From positions 4,845,896-4,909,895 of the forward strand of contig CM076957.1 of NCBI GenBank assembly GCA_039566865.1: a stretch of DNA of 64,000 nucleotides. The letters are read 5' to 3'. How positions within the stretch are numbered: the first letter of the stretch is position 1; each line of letters opens with the position of its first letter. The position numbers and the translations under genes were made by a program. Shown here one piece after another: positions 27,000 through 39,139 of this stretch. The notes under the pieces are model-generated. The model was not told the DNA's origin. It saw only the letters and a list, made by a program, of their open reading frames with translations, and did not search any database. Origin of the DNA: Aurelia coerulea (Eukaryota > Cnidaria > Scyphozoa > Semaeostomeae > Ulmaridae).

Positions 27000-27769
27000 G
27001 GTGATATATTGTGTGCAAATTTGATTGAATAGAGTATTTTAGATTTTGTTACTCGTTGCAGACGCATGCTTTCAGCATTGCACAAATCCTTTAACCATTT
27101 TGAAATTGCAGAAAATATTGTATACTATACTAGAATAGAACCCTCTCGTTCAAAATCTACTTGATTTTGACATTGCTGAAGAACAAAGGAAGTGCTGTCT
27201 TTGAAGCCATCACATATTTCATCTTTCCTGTGCCACAAATCTAGACTTAAGACGGTGGGTCCCTTGTATCCCTGCAGAAAACCTTGCTCAATAGGGACTC
27301 ATATTGAAACAATTGAAAAGCTGACCCTATCTTCTGTATTCGATCGACCGAATCTGGATCGAACGACTGCTTCGGCTCTGTTCAACGATCACTCCTCGGA
27401 AAGGAAATGCGATAGAAATCACGGTAAGCAGACACTTAATGAATGAAACCTGGTATTCATCTGAAGGAGAACGTTCACTTTACCTGGTGAGTGCAAAATG
27501 AGTCTTTTAATGCTGCGATTTCCATGTTTTTAAGACAAAAACATACTAGGGAAATCTTCAAGTACCTGCCGCAGCAAGTTTCTTCAAATCTAGTCAACTG
27601 CGTCAATCGAATCAAGTGCTCGAAATTTACTGTTCTTTGCCAATCTCGCAATTTGATTGGCATTCTAGGAATCTCATAGTTTTGGGCCTAAATAGGGTCA
27701 GCTTTTTTAGAGTACTAATACGAGTCTCTGTTGACTGAATCGCCATCTTGAAGTCAAGGAGCACAGGGA
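27000..27769. other. No recognised feature
   Basis: No domain, tandem repeat or clear transposon end was seen. Confidence 0.4.
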
Positions 27770-27954
27770 AACAAGAGACTCGTCGTCATAAGTCTACCAT
27801 AAATCAGCAACCACTTGTCAGATTGACTCACACAAGGTATCAAACTATATTTTTAAGTCTATCCTTTGCAACTGTATCAAAAACGGAATGATTTAAACGA
27901 AAGCTCCTCCATAGCATCCACGGAAACGTGGCACCACTTTTTAGGGACACCCTG
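27770..27954. mobile_element. Mariner-type MITE right end (family of 21359-22143)
   Basis: It ends 'ttttagggacaccctg', preceded by 'aatcagcaaccacttgtcag' and 'ggtatcaa', as in the right half of 21359-22143. The left half is missing. Confidence 0.65.
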
Positions 27955-28611
27955 CAGATCCAGCAAAACGTTTTACTCCTGCTATCACTATACTTAATGA
28001 GCTTAACAAAAAGTGAATTCTGCAACCAACACACTGATTAGTAACGGAATCTCTGCCAAAACATGCACCATTTTGTTCAAATTTCCCCTCGTTTTACAAA
28101 TCAGGATTACTTCATGACGTCAATGCTGAAAAATATTTGCTAACGAGTAAAACTGTCATAAAATATGCATGACTGTCTGATCAACTTTCACACTAATAGT
28201 ATAACTTTTTCTTGTAAGTCTATGAAGTAATGTAAAATTTCCTTAGAGTGTAAAAGGAATTAAAACTCGTCTGAAATAACCTGGGGGTGATGTTACTCAA
28301 AACTAGAGACATGGAGCTGCGTAGACTTACCACATCCTACGGTTCCAGCTACGACAACAACCACCCATAACCGCTTAGCAAGGACTCATCCACGAACTGT
28401 TTAAAAACCAGGAGCATAAACTTTGTTCCATTGGAAACAAAGGTTAAAAATGTTTGGTATAAATTCTATGCCCTATTCTTTGAATTGAGTGTTTCGAAAG
28501 AAACTTTAGCTACTTAGCTACAAATCTACCGTTCGACTTTTCAGAAATCTTCAATATTTTTCGAAATTGAAATATATTCTATATTTCAACTCAGTTGAGG
28601 ATGTGACGTTG

Positions 28612-28616
28612 AATCA

Positions 28617-28675
<59 letters not shown>

Positions 28676-28684
28676 TAATCAATC
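28612..28684. repeat. (AATC)n microsatellite
   Basis: About 17 tandem AATC units; further AATC units follow the palindrome at 28995-29040. Confidence 0.95.
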
Positions 28685-28746
28685 ATGTTTTCGGTCACTG
28701 GCGTTGTGAGCCAATGCTTTGACGAGATCCCGTGTGTTATACAACA

Positions 28747-28994
28747 AATTGTACTTAGGTAGCTTCATACCTATATTTTGAGTTTAAAAACCATTATTTA
28801 AAACACACTTACACTTTAACATTTTCTTCTCAGAATTTTCGCTGCCCTCCGGCAGCCTCCTCAGTGAGAATTCTCACTGAGGAGGCTGCCGGAGGGCAGC
28901 GAAAATTCTGAGAAGAAAATATTAAAGTGTAAGTGTGTTTTAAATAATGGTTTTTAAACTCAAAATATAGGTATGAAGCTACCTAAGTACAATT
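28747..28994. repeat. 248-bp spacerless palindrome
   Basis: Two 124-bp arms meet at 28870/28871 with no spacer. I found a single mismatch (C/T in 'ttaacatttt' against 'ttaatatttt'). It is flanked on both sides at short distance by AATC repeats on the same strand. It has no coding content. Confidence 0.95.
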
Positions 28995-29039
28995 AATCAA
29001 TCAATCAATCAAATCAATCAATCAATCAATCAATCAATC

Positions 29040-30229
29040 GACGTCATCAAATTTCTAAATCGTAAACCAGAAGAATGAAAGACTTATTCTTGATACAATA
29101 GGGTAGACATTCATTAACTACGGGTTTCTTGATAATTACCAAATGTTTCTTCAAAAGTTTTAGAAATTACGATGGTGCAGAACATTGTTAGAAAACTTTT
29201 TTAAAAAGAACAAAAACCCCACTTATCCTGAAATTGGAATTTTAAACTAACTTCTTAAAGATTTGGAACCAATGATGTCTTAGAATGCCACGCACACCTT
29301 CTTTCAAACACACTAGTGGGGGCACCAGCAAAAACTTCTTGACATCTTGAGATAAAAAACTTTCTCAAAATGTTTCAACTTTACATTAGAGTTTTGTCTT
29401 TGAAAGTATTGATCATACCCTTTCTCCGTGTTGATTGAACATTAAAGCAAAAATTCACGCGACTGCAAAATATTGTCATTCAACACAGCTATGAGACTGC
29501 TTCACAAGATGCTTGAGATAAGCACTGAGCTTTTTTACAGTATAGTAACTGCAAGAATAAAACTGGAGTAACTGTTTTATATTCTTCCATTTCATTTCTA
29601 CAAATCTGAAGTATGCTTCCATTTGTTATTTGTAATCTAATACTCAGTATTACTTGATTAATTTCCAGACAGAGACATGGGTTTCATAAAATTGGCCATG
29701 ACATGTTCAGACGGAATTGAAGGTCCACTCCCCGACAAAATAAAAAAGACGAAAAATTTGAGAAACTTTTTTCAAAATCTGACAATCTAAAAAAATTCAG
29801 TGCAAGGCCAATTTCTTTATTTCTTAACTAAAACACATGTAATGGTATCCCTCCAAAATCCTGGACGTTCGCTACAATAATGCATTTACTTTTTTAAGCA
29901 CTTAAAATTGGAGATGAACTTGATTGGAAATTCGCGCAATCCCATCAAATTTAGGCCTTTAAATTGTAAAATGTAAACAGAAATCTGCAATAAAGGTCTA
30001 AGGCTAACAGTTGCAGGTGGTTCTTAACTAAACAAAGGACATCTCTTGAAAAAATACTGCCTCTTCTAAATATTTCATAACACGTTGTTCAAAAACTATT
30101 GGTAAATAATAAAGAAAATTACCACAGTTTCTTTGGAGTTTACTGAAAAAGAGTTTGCTTTTGATTGGTCGAGAGCAACCGATAAATTTGATGTCTATTT
30201 CATCGTGAGGGATCTTATGAAACAAATTA
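29040..30229. other. No gene recognised
   Basis: AT-rich sequence with no clear repeat boundary or coding exon. Confidence 0.4.
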
Positions 30230-30784
30230 CTCCGTCTCCAAATTTCGATCGAAACGGCTACTTTGCAGTTTTTTGAAGGACAATATCATACGGACGTTTA
30301 CCTGCTCTTTCGAAGATGAAAGCGTTATTTTTGAAGATAAATCTATGTACTTTTTGTGGCGCAATCGTGTAACCCTCTGGCTTTGCAGCTAGAACAGTTG
30401 GGCGGACAGGGTTCGATATCCGGCAGAGTCCGACCACTTGAGCGTCATGATAAGGGGTCGCGGACTCGATTAGCGCTTACTTCTGTGATCCAAGCGCTTG
30501 GCGCTAAAAACCGCAACTTCACCCTCACCTTCACCTTCACCTTCACCTTCACCTTCACCTTCACCTTCACCTCCACCTTCACCTTCACCTTCACCTTCAC
30601 TTCACAGAGGAAATAACCAAACATTCATATTTTATACGATTGCTTGAATATAAGTGGATTTTTAACGGTCACTTTTTTGTAGCTTGGGTGAAGCCACCAA
30701 ACAAACTGCAGAAAACAATGGGGAACACTGGACACGTGCAGTGTCTTCGCATTTGTTTACAGCTTGGCGACGGAGCCCCTTTAA
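30230..30784. mobile_element. GGGGCTCCGTCG element, copy 2, split by a SINE
   Basis: The left part starts 'ctccgtctcc'. The right part ends GGCGACGGAGCCCCTTTAA and shares 'aaccaaacattcatat', 'aagtggatttttaacggtca' and 'gaagccaccaaacaaactgc' with 24184-24485. The element is interrupted by the SINE at 30354-30604. Confidence 0.82.
30354..30604 (+). mobile_element. tRNA-derived SINE with (CTTCAC)n tail
   Basis: Head GTGGCGCAATCGTGTAACCC (A box), ACAGGGTTCGATATCCGG (B box); body 'acttgagcgtcatgataagg' and 'tccaagcgcttggcgctaaa' match the SINE at 6150-6326. The 3' tail is a run of CTTCAC hexamers. The uninterrupted relative at 24184-24485 has 'gtacttcac' at the insertion point, so a short CTTCAC-like target duplication is likely. 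Confidence 0.83.
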
Positions 30785-31050
30785 CTATAGCATCTCCTTA
30801 TTTGGAAACAGCTTTCGTAAAGGATGGATTCAGATCACTCAAAGTCCTCAAATTCTATCGAGAGACATCCACGTGGTAAAACGAGCATAATAATAATAAT
30901 AATAATAATACTTCATTTTGACAGGGTAATTCAATCAGCTAAAGTGTAAGCTGCTATCAATAGAAGCCCTGCATCGTATGGCTTTAGTCGTATCGTATCG
31001 TATGGCATCATGCATCGTATGGCTTTAGGGACGGTATACAATTTATCTTA

Positions 31051-31461
31051 TTACATGCACGGGGGGGGGGGGGTTCTTGGCAAAATTTTGGATAAGGGTC
31101 TGCCGTGAGCATATTCAAAATGGTACCGTTGGCTTGACCAACTTTTACGAAAATGGTACCCTTGGCTAGACCAATTTGACAATTCTCTGGACCAATTTTT
31201 ACGAAAATGGTACCCTTGGCTAGACCAATTTTGACCATTTCCTGGACCAATATTTTCAAATTTGTACCAAATATGATATCATGACCATTCGCTAGACCAA
31301 TACTGTCAAAAATGATACCCTTGGCTAGACCGTTGTAGGCCAAAATTGCAAAAAAGTATACCCTTGGCTAGACTAGAAGTCCGAAAAAGTATACCCTTGC
31401 TCGCGGCACATCCCTAGTTACCTTTACTATGGAAGAACCCCCCCCCCCCATGATTACATGG
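31051..31461. mobile_element. Poly-G/poly-C ended element with internal tandem repeats
   Basis: A 13-G run (31061-31073) followed by ttctt is mirrored by aagaa and a 12-C run (31438-31449). Between them lie about six imperfect copies of 'atggtacccttggctagacc' in direct orientation. The 36010-36425 region has related 'gataccctgtcc' and a C run. Confidence 0.75.
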
Positions 31462-31579
31462 CTGCTGGAGGAAAGAAATTCTTTTGAGGAAATCTGCTCA
31501 CCCCGTAAAAACTTTTTTAACAATTAACTGTCCCGTCGATTGCATATACGTATTTTTAAAAGGAAACTGCCCATAAGAA

Positions 31580-31895
31580 ACTCAACTCTCAGACCCCCCA
31601 AAAAAATTAAGAAATTCCAGTACTGGGAAAATATAAGTTAAGAAACTATTCATCTTGATAAAGGAAATCCTTGACATATTTTTACTTTACTTTCACTTGT
31701 TTCCTGCATCATATTGCTCGTAAGGTACTTGAGTAATGTCTAAACATTGGACAGGCTTAAAAAACCTTGCTTGAAATGTTCACGAGGGCATAGGTAGTGG
31801 AAATGAAGATTGTTATGGAACCTCTAAGAAACTCGTAAGAAACTCTGAGTATTCAAAATCTGATAATTATAAGAAACTGTCCGTACTGGGCCTAA
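31580..31895. repeat. Dispersed repeat, inverse copy of 23560-23960
   Basis: It has 'ccagtactgggaaaatataag', 'gctcgtaaggtacttgagta' and 'ctctaagaaactcgtaagaa' in the order expected for the complement of 23600-23900. Confidence 0.75.
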
Positions 31896-31959
31896 TTCTT
31901 AGTTTCTTATCCTGGGCCTAATACTTGTCCCATACTCTTGGGAATAAGATGCCATACTA

Positions 31960-33340
31960 AATATGAATATGATCACTGACTACATCAAATCTGGTTGATA
32001 TAAAGAATTAATAAACTATTGATCTGTGTTATTCGTTATAATCCAATACCAAAAAATCCTTCAATATGACATCAACAGATATAGGCACCTATTAGCTTTG
32101 TCTACATTAATAACACAGTTCTTTCGCCTGAGAATTGTTGCCAAAATGTGAAATTTTTGAACACCTATAGATTGTAATATATTTAAAACTTATCTTTTTT
32201 GAGCACTTCTCATTGGCCCTTCTCTTTCAAGAGCTCGTAAAAAAGTCACTGCCTTTTTCACATTTGCTCAGTAAAAAGTGATGACTCCGTTCTGTACGGG
32301 ATAGGCTCCAAAAAATTAGTGACCCCGTTACGTTTGCACAATAGACGAAATGATGATCATTGTAAAGGAATTTAAGTTCACGCTCTTCTTGCTATGATCG
32401 TAGGCATGGATTTTGCTGAACGAAAATGCCGCACCACATGACAGTAAGTCACTGTAATTGGAATAGAAAGGATCTAAAAATGTGTGTGTTAAAATTTGAT
32501 TTATTATCTAGCTGAACATCGAGATGTTTCACTAAATCTTCCAACTCAATTAATTTTCTTTTGATATAAATTCCTTGCATAACAGTCCCATGGCTATACT
32601 GCACGACTTTGACAAGTATATACTACCAAGAGCAACAAACTTCAAGTATGAAGTTTACTGCACTATGAAAGCATTTTACCATATGCCATGTACCCTAATG
32701 AAAATGAGGCCACCGTAAGCAACATTAAACGCTCACAGTTTTGCGCATGAAATAAGATGCTGCACGACACGTCTATATTCAAAATGCTTAACAACAGTTA
32801 GAGTTGTCTAAGAAACTATGGTTTATAGTATACTAAGAAGATATAAAAATTCAGACACTCTAGTACTACAGTTAAGCCTAAAATTATTCATACCTATGCC
32901 AAATTTGGAGTATTTTCAATCGTTATATTTGCTAACCAATTCACAAGATATTTCATTCCTTGAAATGTCTCTTGTAGCACTTGTTTCGGACTTTTATCAA
33001 ATTCTTACGAAACTTCAGCCACAGTAAAATTGGTCCTCAAATAGAACGATGCAAAATACTCAGAATTTGGCAAAGGTATGAATAATTTCGGGCTTATCTG
33101 TATATCTGAGAGGCGCTAAGAAAATTCAAAAGCTATATTTAATGATATAGCAAATATGTCATGGAAACTCTATTCTTGATGAATATGCAATGCAAATTTC
33201 TGTTTTGAACCTAACAGAACTCTCTGGTGCCATTTTATGTGTCAAGACGCATATTTGTTGCAGAAATCAAAGCTTCGTCCTAATTCGTGCATACAAAATA
33301 AGACACAAAGTAAGACATTTTTACTGCTAATAGGCTGAAT
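31960..33340. other. No gene recognised; weak similarity of 32195-32340 to the complement of 43690-43855
   Basis: 'gcacttctcattgg', 'gagctc' and 'gtaaaaaagt.actg' are shared with the complement of 43690-43855, suggesting an old dispersed repeat. Confidence 0.4.
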
Positions 33341-33660
33341 TGAAATTAAGAAACTTTGAGTACTAGGAGCTGATCAAGGTTTCTTGCAAAAAGGGTGTAC
33401 TATAAACAGAGTTTTTAATATCCAAGACAGGAGGCCTTTGCAAATACAATGAGAGGCTTCATCCGCCAAGAAGAAAGGCTTTAGCAAGCCAAGAAACAAC
33501 ATCATCACTCTTATACGCAAAACTAAGAAAGTTTCAGTACTAAAAAAGTTGAAATTTCCATACGAAATCAAGAAATGCTTAGTGCTACGAACTGATGCAA
33601 GTTTCTTATAAAAAGTGTACCATATCTAGAGCCTTTAATCTTTAGGAGGTCACTACAAAC
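33340..33660. repeat. About 220-bp spaced direct duplication
   Basis: 'aagaaactttgagtactaggagctgat' near 33349 and 'aagaaatgcttagtgctacgaactgat' near 33570 are each followed by 'gtttctt..aaaaag.gta'. The copies are diverged. Confidence 0.6.
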
Positions 33661-34138
33661 ACTATGAAAGATTGTTGTTATAGTTGACAGAGCTTCTGTT
33701 ATAGGTTATACTCACATCGCAATTGGTCCACAACCTCTCGATGAAAGATTTAAACTGCCACATACATTTGAAACTCTTCCAACCTTTGATGTTCGGCATA
33801 GATAGTTTAAGGTATTAGCACCCTTATCAATTACAAGCGGTTTCCAAAAAAAAGACTATGCGCGTGTCTTGCGGTGCCCTGATGTGGCATCAAGGATGGA
33901 TTTAAATCTCAGTTGGTTGAAACCAAAACATCTTCATTCGTGCGAGAGAGCTTTTAACTATGTCAAGATTATACTGTGCCTCACACTAACAACGGCGTGT
34001 TTGTAAGAGTTCTCGAAGAAAGCATACACTCTAAGCTGTGTGCACTGCCTTAAAAACAAAACGAGATCAGTGCTGATGAACATGGTCTGATTTTCGGCAG
34101 GTGTATTTAGCGAAATCTCTTCGTAATCAGTGTTTTTG

Positions 34139-34590
34139 CAGCAAGTGTGGGCAGACAATAGCAACCAAACAAAACAGAAAGAATAGAACACCTTTCCAAA
34201 GAGAGACGAAGACAATCAAATCAAAAGGAGAACAATAGCAACGAAAGATAGCACAAAGAACTTTCGAAGCGAGAGAGGGGCACAATAGCGTTCAAACACA
34301 ATAGAAAGAATAGAGCACCATTGAAGCAAGCAAGAGAGGAATACAATTGAATTGAAAGGAGAACAATACAACAAAAGACAACAGAAAGAGCAGAAAATCT
34401 TCTAAGCGAGAGAGAAGGACAATTATATCGAAAGAAGAACAATAGCAGCGACGAACAATACAAACAACAGAACATCTTTAGAGGATGAGAATGCATCGCA
34501 GCGAGGACAATAGCATCGAAAGACAATAGGAACAATAGGCCAGGGGATGAACAGATGTCTTGACGTGTCAAGAGAAACAATAGAAAAACG
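34139..34590. repeat. Purine-rich degenerate tandem repeat
   Basis: The plus strand is strongly A/G-rich. Recurrent blocks 'gagaacaatagcaacgaaag', 'cgaagcgagagag' and 'gaacaataca' are spaced about 60-110 bp apart. The long minus-strand frames (Leu/Phe/Ser-rich) are the complement of this bias. Confidence 0.7.
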
Positions 34591-34664
34591 TGCTAGTAGA
34601 AAAAAGCAAATAAAGCGTACTGTGAGGATTACTGGCTGACCTTTTGACTAATGGAGCATGCGCG

Positions 34665-34792
34665 ATAGGACACAAAGTGTGTATCAGTGATCAGTGTGAA
34701 ATTTTTATCAGTAGCGAGCCACCTTAACTTATTGTTTTTTGTGTTTGAACCTGTTTTTATTTGGTAGTGAGCCACCCTATCACTGTACCAAA
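34665..34792. repeat. Dispersed repeat, copy 2 of 21122-21242
   Basis: It has 'gataggacacaaagtgtgta' and 'ggtagtgagccacc' in the same order and orientation as copy 1. Confidence 0.65.
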
Positions 34793-35381
34793 GCCCAACC
34801 CAGCAAAAAATCTACACCATGGCCATTTTGATGCAAACACACGTACAAAACTATTTCAGGCGGTGCCGAGAGCAATGCACGCTTTTCGGAATTAGCTCTA
34901 CATCATATCGAGGCGAAAGATACATCTCAAAAGAAATGACGTCATTATGAATGGGGTTTATCCTTGCCTTCCTTTGGCAATCAAAACTATCAAATTTGTT
35001 TTGATTGGAAAAGGGACATAACTGAACAACGAGATCGTCTACTTTCGTTTTGAAATTAACCCCAAAAAAGTCTATACCAGATAACAGGTAAAAACCTTGA
35101 GGTAACTCTGCTTTCCGCTCTAGTGAGCACCGACTTGCCGTTTTGCAAAATCATCCTTGTCAAAAATCAGTAACTTCCTCCAACATCATTCCGCCTATCA
35201 AAAAGCGGCAAAAGAATGTTGTTCTGCCTAGTCTTTGTAATCGAAAGGTAAATTGCAATGTTTCCGTCAACGCTGGTTGCACAAATATTTGTTCAAAATT
35301 AATTACTGATTTCAGAAATAATGGTTTATCTCCAAAACCACTCGAACATTTTCTGCTTTTCTTTCGGTCCATGTTTAGCTA

Positions 35382-35923
35382 CCAGGTGTCCGAAAAAGTA
35401 CTCCTGTTTAAAAAATCACCAAAAATTGATTATTTAAACCTTTGATAACATTTCTTTACGAGTTCTTTTATCAAAGAACCAAAAATATTCATAGATGATA
35501 AAATGTTTGCTTTTGATACAGCAAGGTAGAAAAATCACATGTTGAAAAACCATATTTTGAGCTATAGTTTCTAAGGAATATACTCAATCTTGGCAAAAAG
35601 TCAAAATATTCAGATTTTTTATGGTCATGGAAGTCTCCAATGATAGTGCGCATTTCTTTCTGTCATTTATGACCAAACCAGAAGCTTTACATCCACAAAG
35701 AAATTGATCTGGCAATCATCAGTGCTTTTTTGTATTATGATTCAAAACCAGGCAGCACGAAAAAGAACTAAATTTGATAATTTTAAAACCAATTAAAACA
35801 TCAGCTATATCTTGGAAAATAACTTGTCCTTGATCTACTTGACAAAAAAAGAAAATTGAAGATCGGCCGTGTAATCAAGTTTTAGTGATTTTAAAACAGG
35901 AGTACTTTTATTGGGACACCCGG
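35382..35923. mobile_element. Mariner-type MITE, 542 bp, family 1
   Basis: Left end CCAGGTGTCCGAAAAAGTAC, right end complement CCGGGTGTCCCAATAAAAGT. The whole is the reverse-orientation homologue of 9392-9939, sharing 'ggtagaaaaat' and 'gatctacttgacaaaaaa' blocks. Confidence 0.85.
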
Positions 35924-36009
35924 TTGGTTACAGATCAACAGCCTCGCTAAAGATTACCGTGGAGCCTGTTCATTGCATTGGTACCTTTTAATATCTAATT
36001 AAACATCGA

Positions 36010-36425
36010 ACAATTCTTTGGGCCAGGGCCACTCTCACGGGGAAGGTACTTGGCTTACGAACATACGGGGAGGTGCCGCTAGAAAATTTGAAAAAGCATC
36101 CTGTCCTGGAGTCAAATTCCCAAAAATAATACGCTGTTCTTGAGCTTTTCTTCTAACAAAACTGTGCGCAGAACTTGAAATTTGTTAAAACTAGGTTGAA
36201 ATGCGGAAATATTGTCATCCGAGCGATTTAAATCATACTCATGAAGTGCAAATGGTATACAACCACGTTACGGTGTCAATCATGAAAAGTATGGACCCTG
36301 TGATAAAAATGATACCCTGTCCTGGAGTAGGAATCCTGACAATTATACCTTGTCCAGCAGCACGTCCCCGTATGGAAAAAATTGATGAGTGCCAACCCCC
36401 CCCCCCTCTACCCCGGGGAGGGCAC
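36010..36425. mobile_element. Probable relative of the 31051-31461 element
   Basis: 'gatgccaaccccccccc'-type C run near 36388-36411, 'ggggagggcac' and repeated 'ccctgtcctggagt' blocks. The ends are not clear. Confidence 0.5.
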
Positions 36426-36468
36426 TATGTATCAAATTTTACGTGAATTTCAAAATATTTCAAAACAA

Positions 36469-37080
36469 TAGACCTTTTTACATCTTAAAAAAGAGGTTTG
36501 GATCGAGCGTCCAAATCTGGTAAATTTTGTCAAAGAAATGGAAACACGACCCCCGTTTTTGATAGATGCCTGCTAGCTGCGGAAAGAAGTTCCTTCGGAT
36601 CTCAGAACACTTTTCAGAGAGTTAAGCAACGATAACTTTGCTCGAATTGACTTACGACTGGTTCAGTTTAAATACACTAGTGCACTAGTAAGTTTTATTT
36701 GCCTTTTGGCCTTGTTCCTCATTATTTTCATTTGTCGTTGGAGGGTTTCATTTTGCGACTTTGCAAATCGAAGTTTGCGTTTCAACCGTTGTTATTCAAA
36801 TGAAAGAACAGTCAGCTAAAAATGAATGAAAATAACGAGAAACAAAGCAAAAAGACCAATAATACTTGCGCCTGTATGTAAACTAAACCATTGCTAGCTC
36901 ACTTTGCACAAAGTAGTCGATAACAAACTCTCTGAAAAGTTTTGAGATCCGAAGCAACTTCATACTACAGCTAGCAGTGAATCCACTGAGAACGGGGTTC
37001 GTTCTTTCGTTTTCCTTCCCAAATTTTACCAGATATGGACGCTCGATCCAAACCTCTTTTTTAAGAAGTAAAAAGGTCTA
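36469..37080. mobile_element. Foldback element, 612 bp, arms about 200-250 bp
   Basis: Ends TAGACCTTTTTACATCTTAA and (complement) TAGACCTTTTTACTTCTTAA. The arms share 'gaggtttggatcgagcgtcc', 'ctgctagctg' and 'gatct.agaac.cttttcagagag' with their complements. A TA is at each edge, so a TA-target superfamily is likely. Confidence 0.87.
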
Positions 37081-37587
37081 TGATGCCATTGATAGGATGT
37101 GATGAATAAATTCAAATATAAATGGACTAATTTATGTCTTGTTTTTTTCCTCGGATGTTATCTTCAGAACTCAGTAAAAGCCTCAGCGAACTGAACATCT
37201 GGACTGGCATTTAGTCACGATTTTTTGTGAATAGATATGCAAAGATAGCCAAAACAATTGTAAAACATGAAATTCTGTTTAAAATTTTTTCCTTCATCGC
37301 CAAATTATTCATGTAGTCATGCAAACCAGATCCAAGCATTGCCAGACGAGTAAGTTTTCGGAAAATGATGATGAATTTACGGTTCAAAAGAAATTGCTGT
37401 ATAACAGCTAGTCCACATGGCGAACCTTCAGCATCCCTTTTAATCCTGATTCATGCCTACAGTTTCAACTAAATATATAGACTTTAAAAAGATATAGTCA
37501 GCTACAATATTTCTTATAGCTTAAGTAAGATGTGTTCAGGTAGTTTCCAGATGTGCGCAGGTGTGTTTAACAAACATGGGTTTAAAG

Positions 37588-37943
37588 AAAGACTTTCAGT
37601 ATGGTAGGTAGTCAACGTTGTGTGCCCTCGACGCGTCTCTCAGCCCTGCCTCCTGGCTGCAGCTTTTAATTTCATCTTGATATATAGATAGAGGGTTTGT
37701 AGTTCATCTCCAAATCAAATCACTAAACATGAATGGACAAAGAGAGCACTTGTTCGTGGTGATTTGCGATTTAGAAATCGGCGGTTCATTCATGCTGAAT
37801 CTTTTAAAATTTGATCGACGTTTTTTTAAAAGAGAGGACTTTCAGTATGGTACGTAGTCGGCTTGGTGTACCTACGGCGCGTCTCATCATCCTGCTTCCT
37901 GGATGCAGTTATTCTCTCATCTTAATATATAGAGGTTTTTAGT
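37588..37943. repeat. About 115-bp direct repeat, two copies
   Basis: 'gactttcagtatggta.gtag', 'cgcgtctc' and 'tcttgatatatag' type blocks occur at about 37588-37703 and again at 37838-37943. Confidence 0.75.
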
Positions 37944-37944
37944 T

Positions 37945-38130
37945 TTTGAAGACGCTTTCTCGAGAAAATCCCTCATAATTTCAGAATGGAGCTGCCGATT
38001 TCAGTCAGGTAAATGTTATAGTAGATTTTAACATTTCTACCATTAAACTAGATGTTTGCTGATAACATTGTCTTGATATCCAGGGAGCAGTAACCTTTCA
38101 AACAGGGATTCCTTTTTCTAACTCACCCGG
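37945..38130. mobile_element. Mariner-type element right end, family 2
   Basis: 'gagaaaatccctcataattt' and 'aacagggattcctttttctaactcacccgg' (end at 38130) match the right side of 46282-46905 and 15005-16157. Confidence 0.7.
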
Positions 38131-38217
38131 TTCATCTAAGTTAGTCTTTCTGCCACAAAATGATTAGTACTTACTTCATTGAAATGAATGCATATTCAAT
38201 CAAAGTACCGGGTGTCC

Positions 38218-39057
38218 CAAAAAAAGAAAAAGTATATGGGACAGATTTGGTCAGGTCTAGTGTTTACAATTTAGCTTTAATCAATGGCTAATTAATCTCA
38301 AAATGTTCCTCGATAGTTAACTTGAACATAGATACCCTATTTGTTGATATTGGTGCTTTGAGAGGCACATCTGTTAAATGATAACGCAGTTGTCTTGAGG
38401 CATATTCACTATGCAATTCCTCGATTTATTGGGGATCTACAGGGTGTCCCAAAAAATGTGTGCCCCATTTGCCTAAACATTGCGACAAAACGGTTTCCGT
38501 TCTCATTGAGCTCACATTAGGACACCTGCGTTATCATTTAACAGATGTGCCGCCCAAATCTTAGGACACATAGATTGAACATAGATACCTTATTTGTTGA
38601 TATTGGTGCTTTGAGAGCAGAAATATCAATCTTGAAAGCTCAAATTTGCCCCCACGTCCAAACCAGAGGGTAGGCATTTTGGCCTAAGCAATCCTTAAAG
38701 CACATAGAAATTCAAAATGAAAAAAAAACGAAAATTGAAGAAAACGAAAAAATGGCACAATGGGTGACTTCTAGTAAACACAATATAATATGATTCAAGT
38801 TTTGTTCACAATTTATCAAGGATAACGTTGATTTATTTGCTGTGATTCAAGAATTTGCTTAGGCCAAAAACGCAAAAGCTTTGGGTTTGCATGTGACAGA
38901 AAATTTGAACTTTCATACATTTTAGCTCTCAAAGCACAAATATCCACAAATGAGGTATCAATGTTCAAGTTCACTATCGAGGCACTAGCAATTGATCAAA
39001 GCGAAATTCACATCGCTGGACCCAACCAAATCTGTATCCTTTTTCTGCGACACACGG
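38218..39057. mobile_element. Mariner-type MITE, 840 bp, with an internal insertion
   Basis: Ends CCGGGTGTCCCAAAAAAAGA and complement of CCGTGTGTCGCAGAAAAAGG with TA flanks; subterminal arms share 'tttggt..ggtc.agtg' and 'ttcaag' blocks. The block 'gaacatagataccctatttg' to 'gctttgagag' occurs at 38320-38361 and again at 38577-38618, flanking an inverted-repeat insert that contains another CAGGGTGTCCCAAAAAA end at 38440. Confidence 0.82.
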
Positions 39058-39139
39058 TACATTTTGGCAAACGTCGATACATTGCTTTGAAAGGTCAGTA
39101 TGCAAATATGTATCGAAGTTAATATTTCAAAGACGCTTC

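Noticed and set aside
28310..28380. Possible small minus exon reading VVVVVAGTVGCG before a GTAAGT donor
   Set aside because: The donor is good, but no acceptor, family match or phase partner could be found; probably chance.
28612..29040. CRISPR-like or direct-repeat array
   Set aside because: The repeats are a 4-bp microsatellite and one palindrome; no regular spacers are present, and the genome is eukaryotic.
34221..34580. 119-codon minus frame, Leu/Ser/Phe-rich, membrane-like
   Set aside because: It is the complement of a purine-rich degenerate tandem repeat; the hydrophobicity follows from composition.
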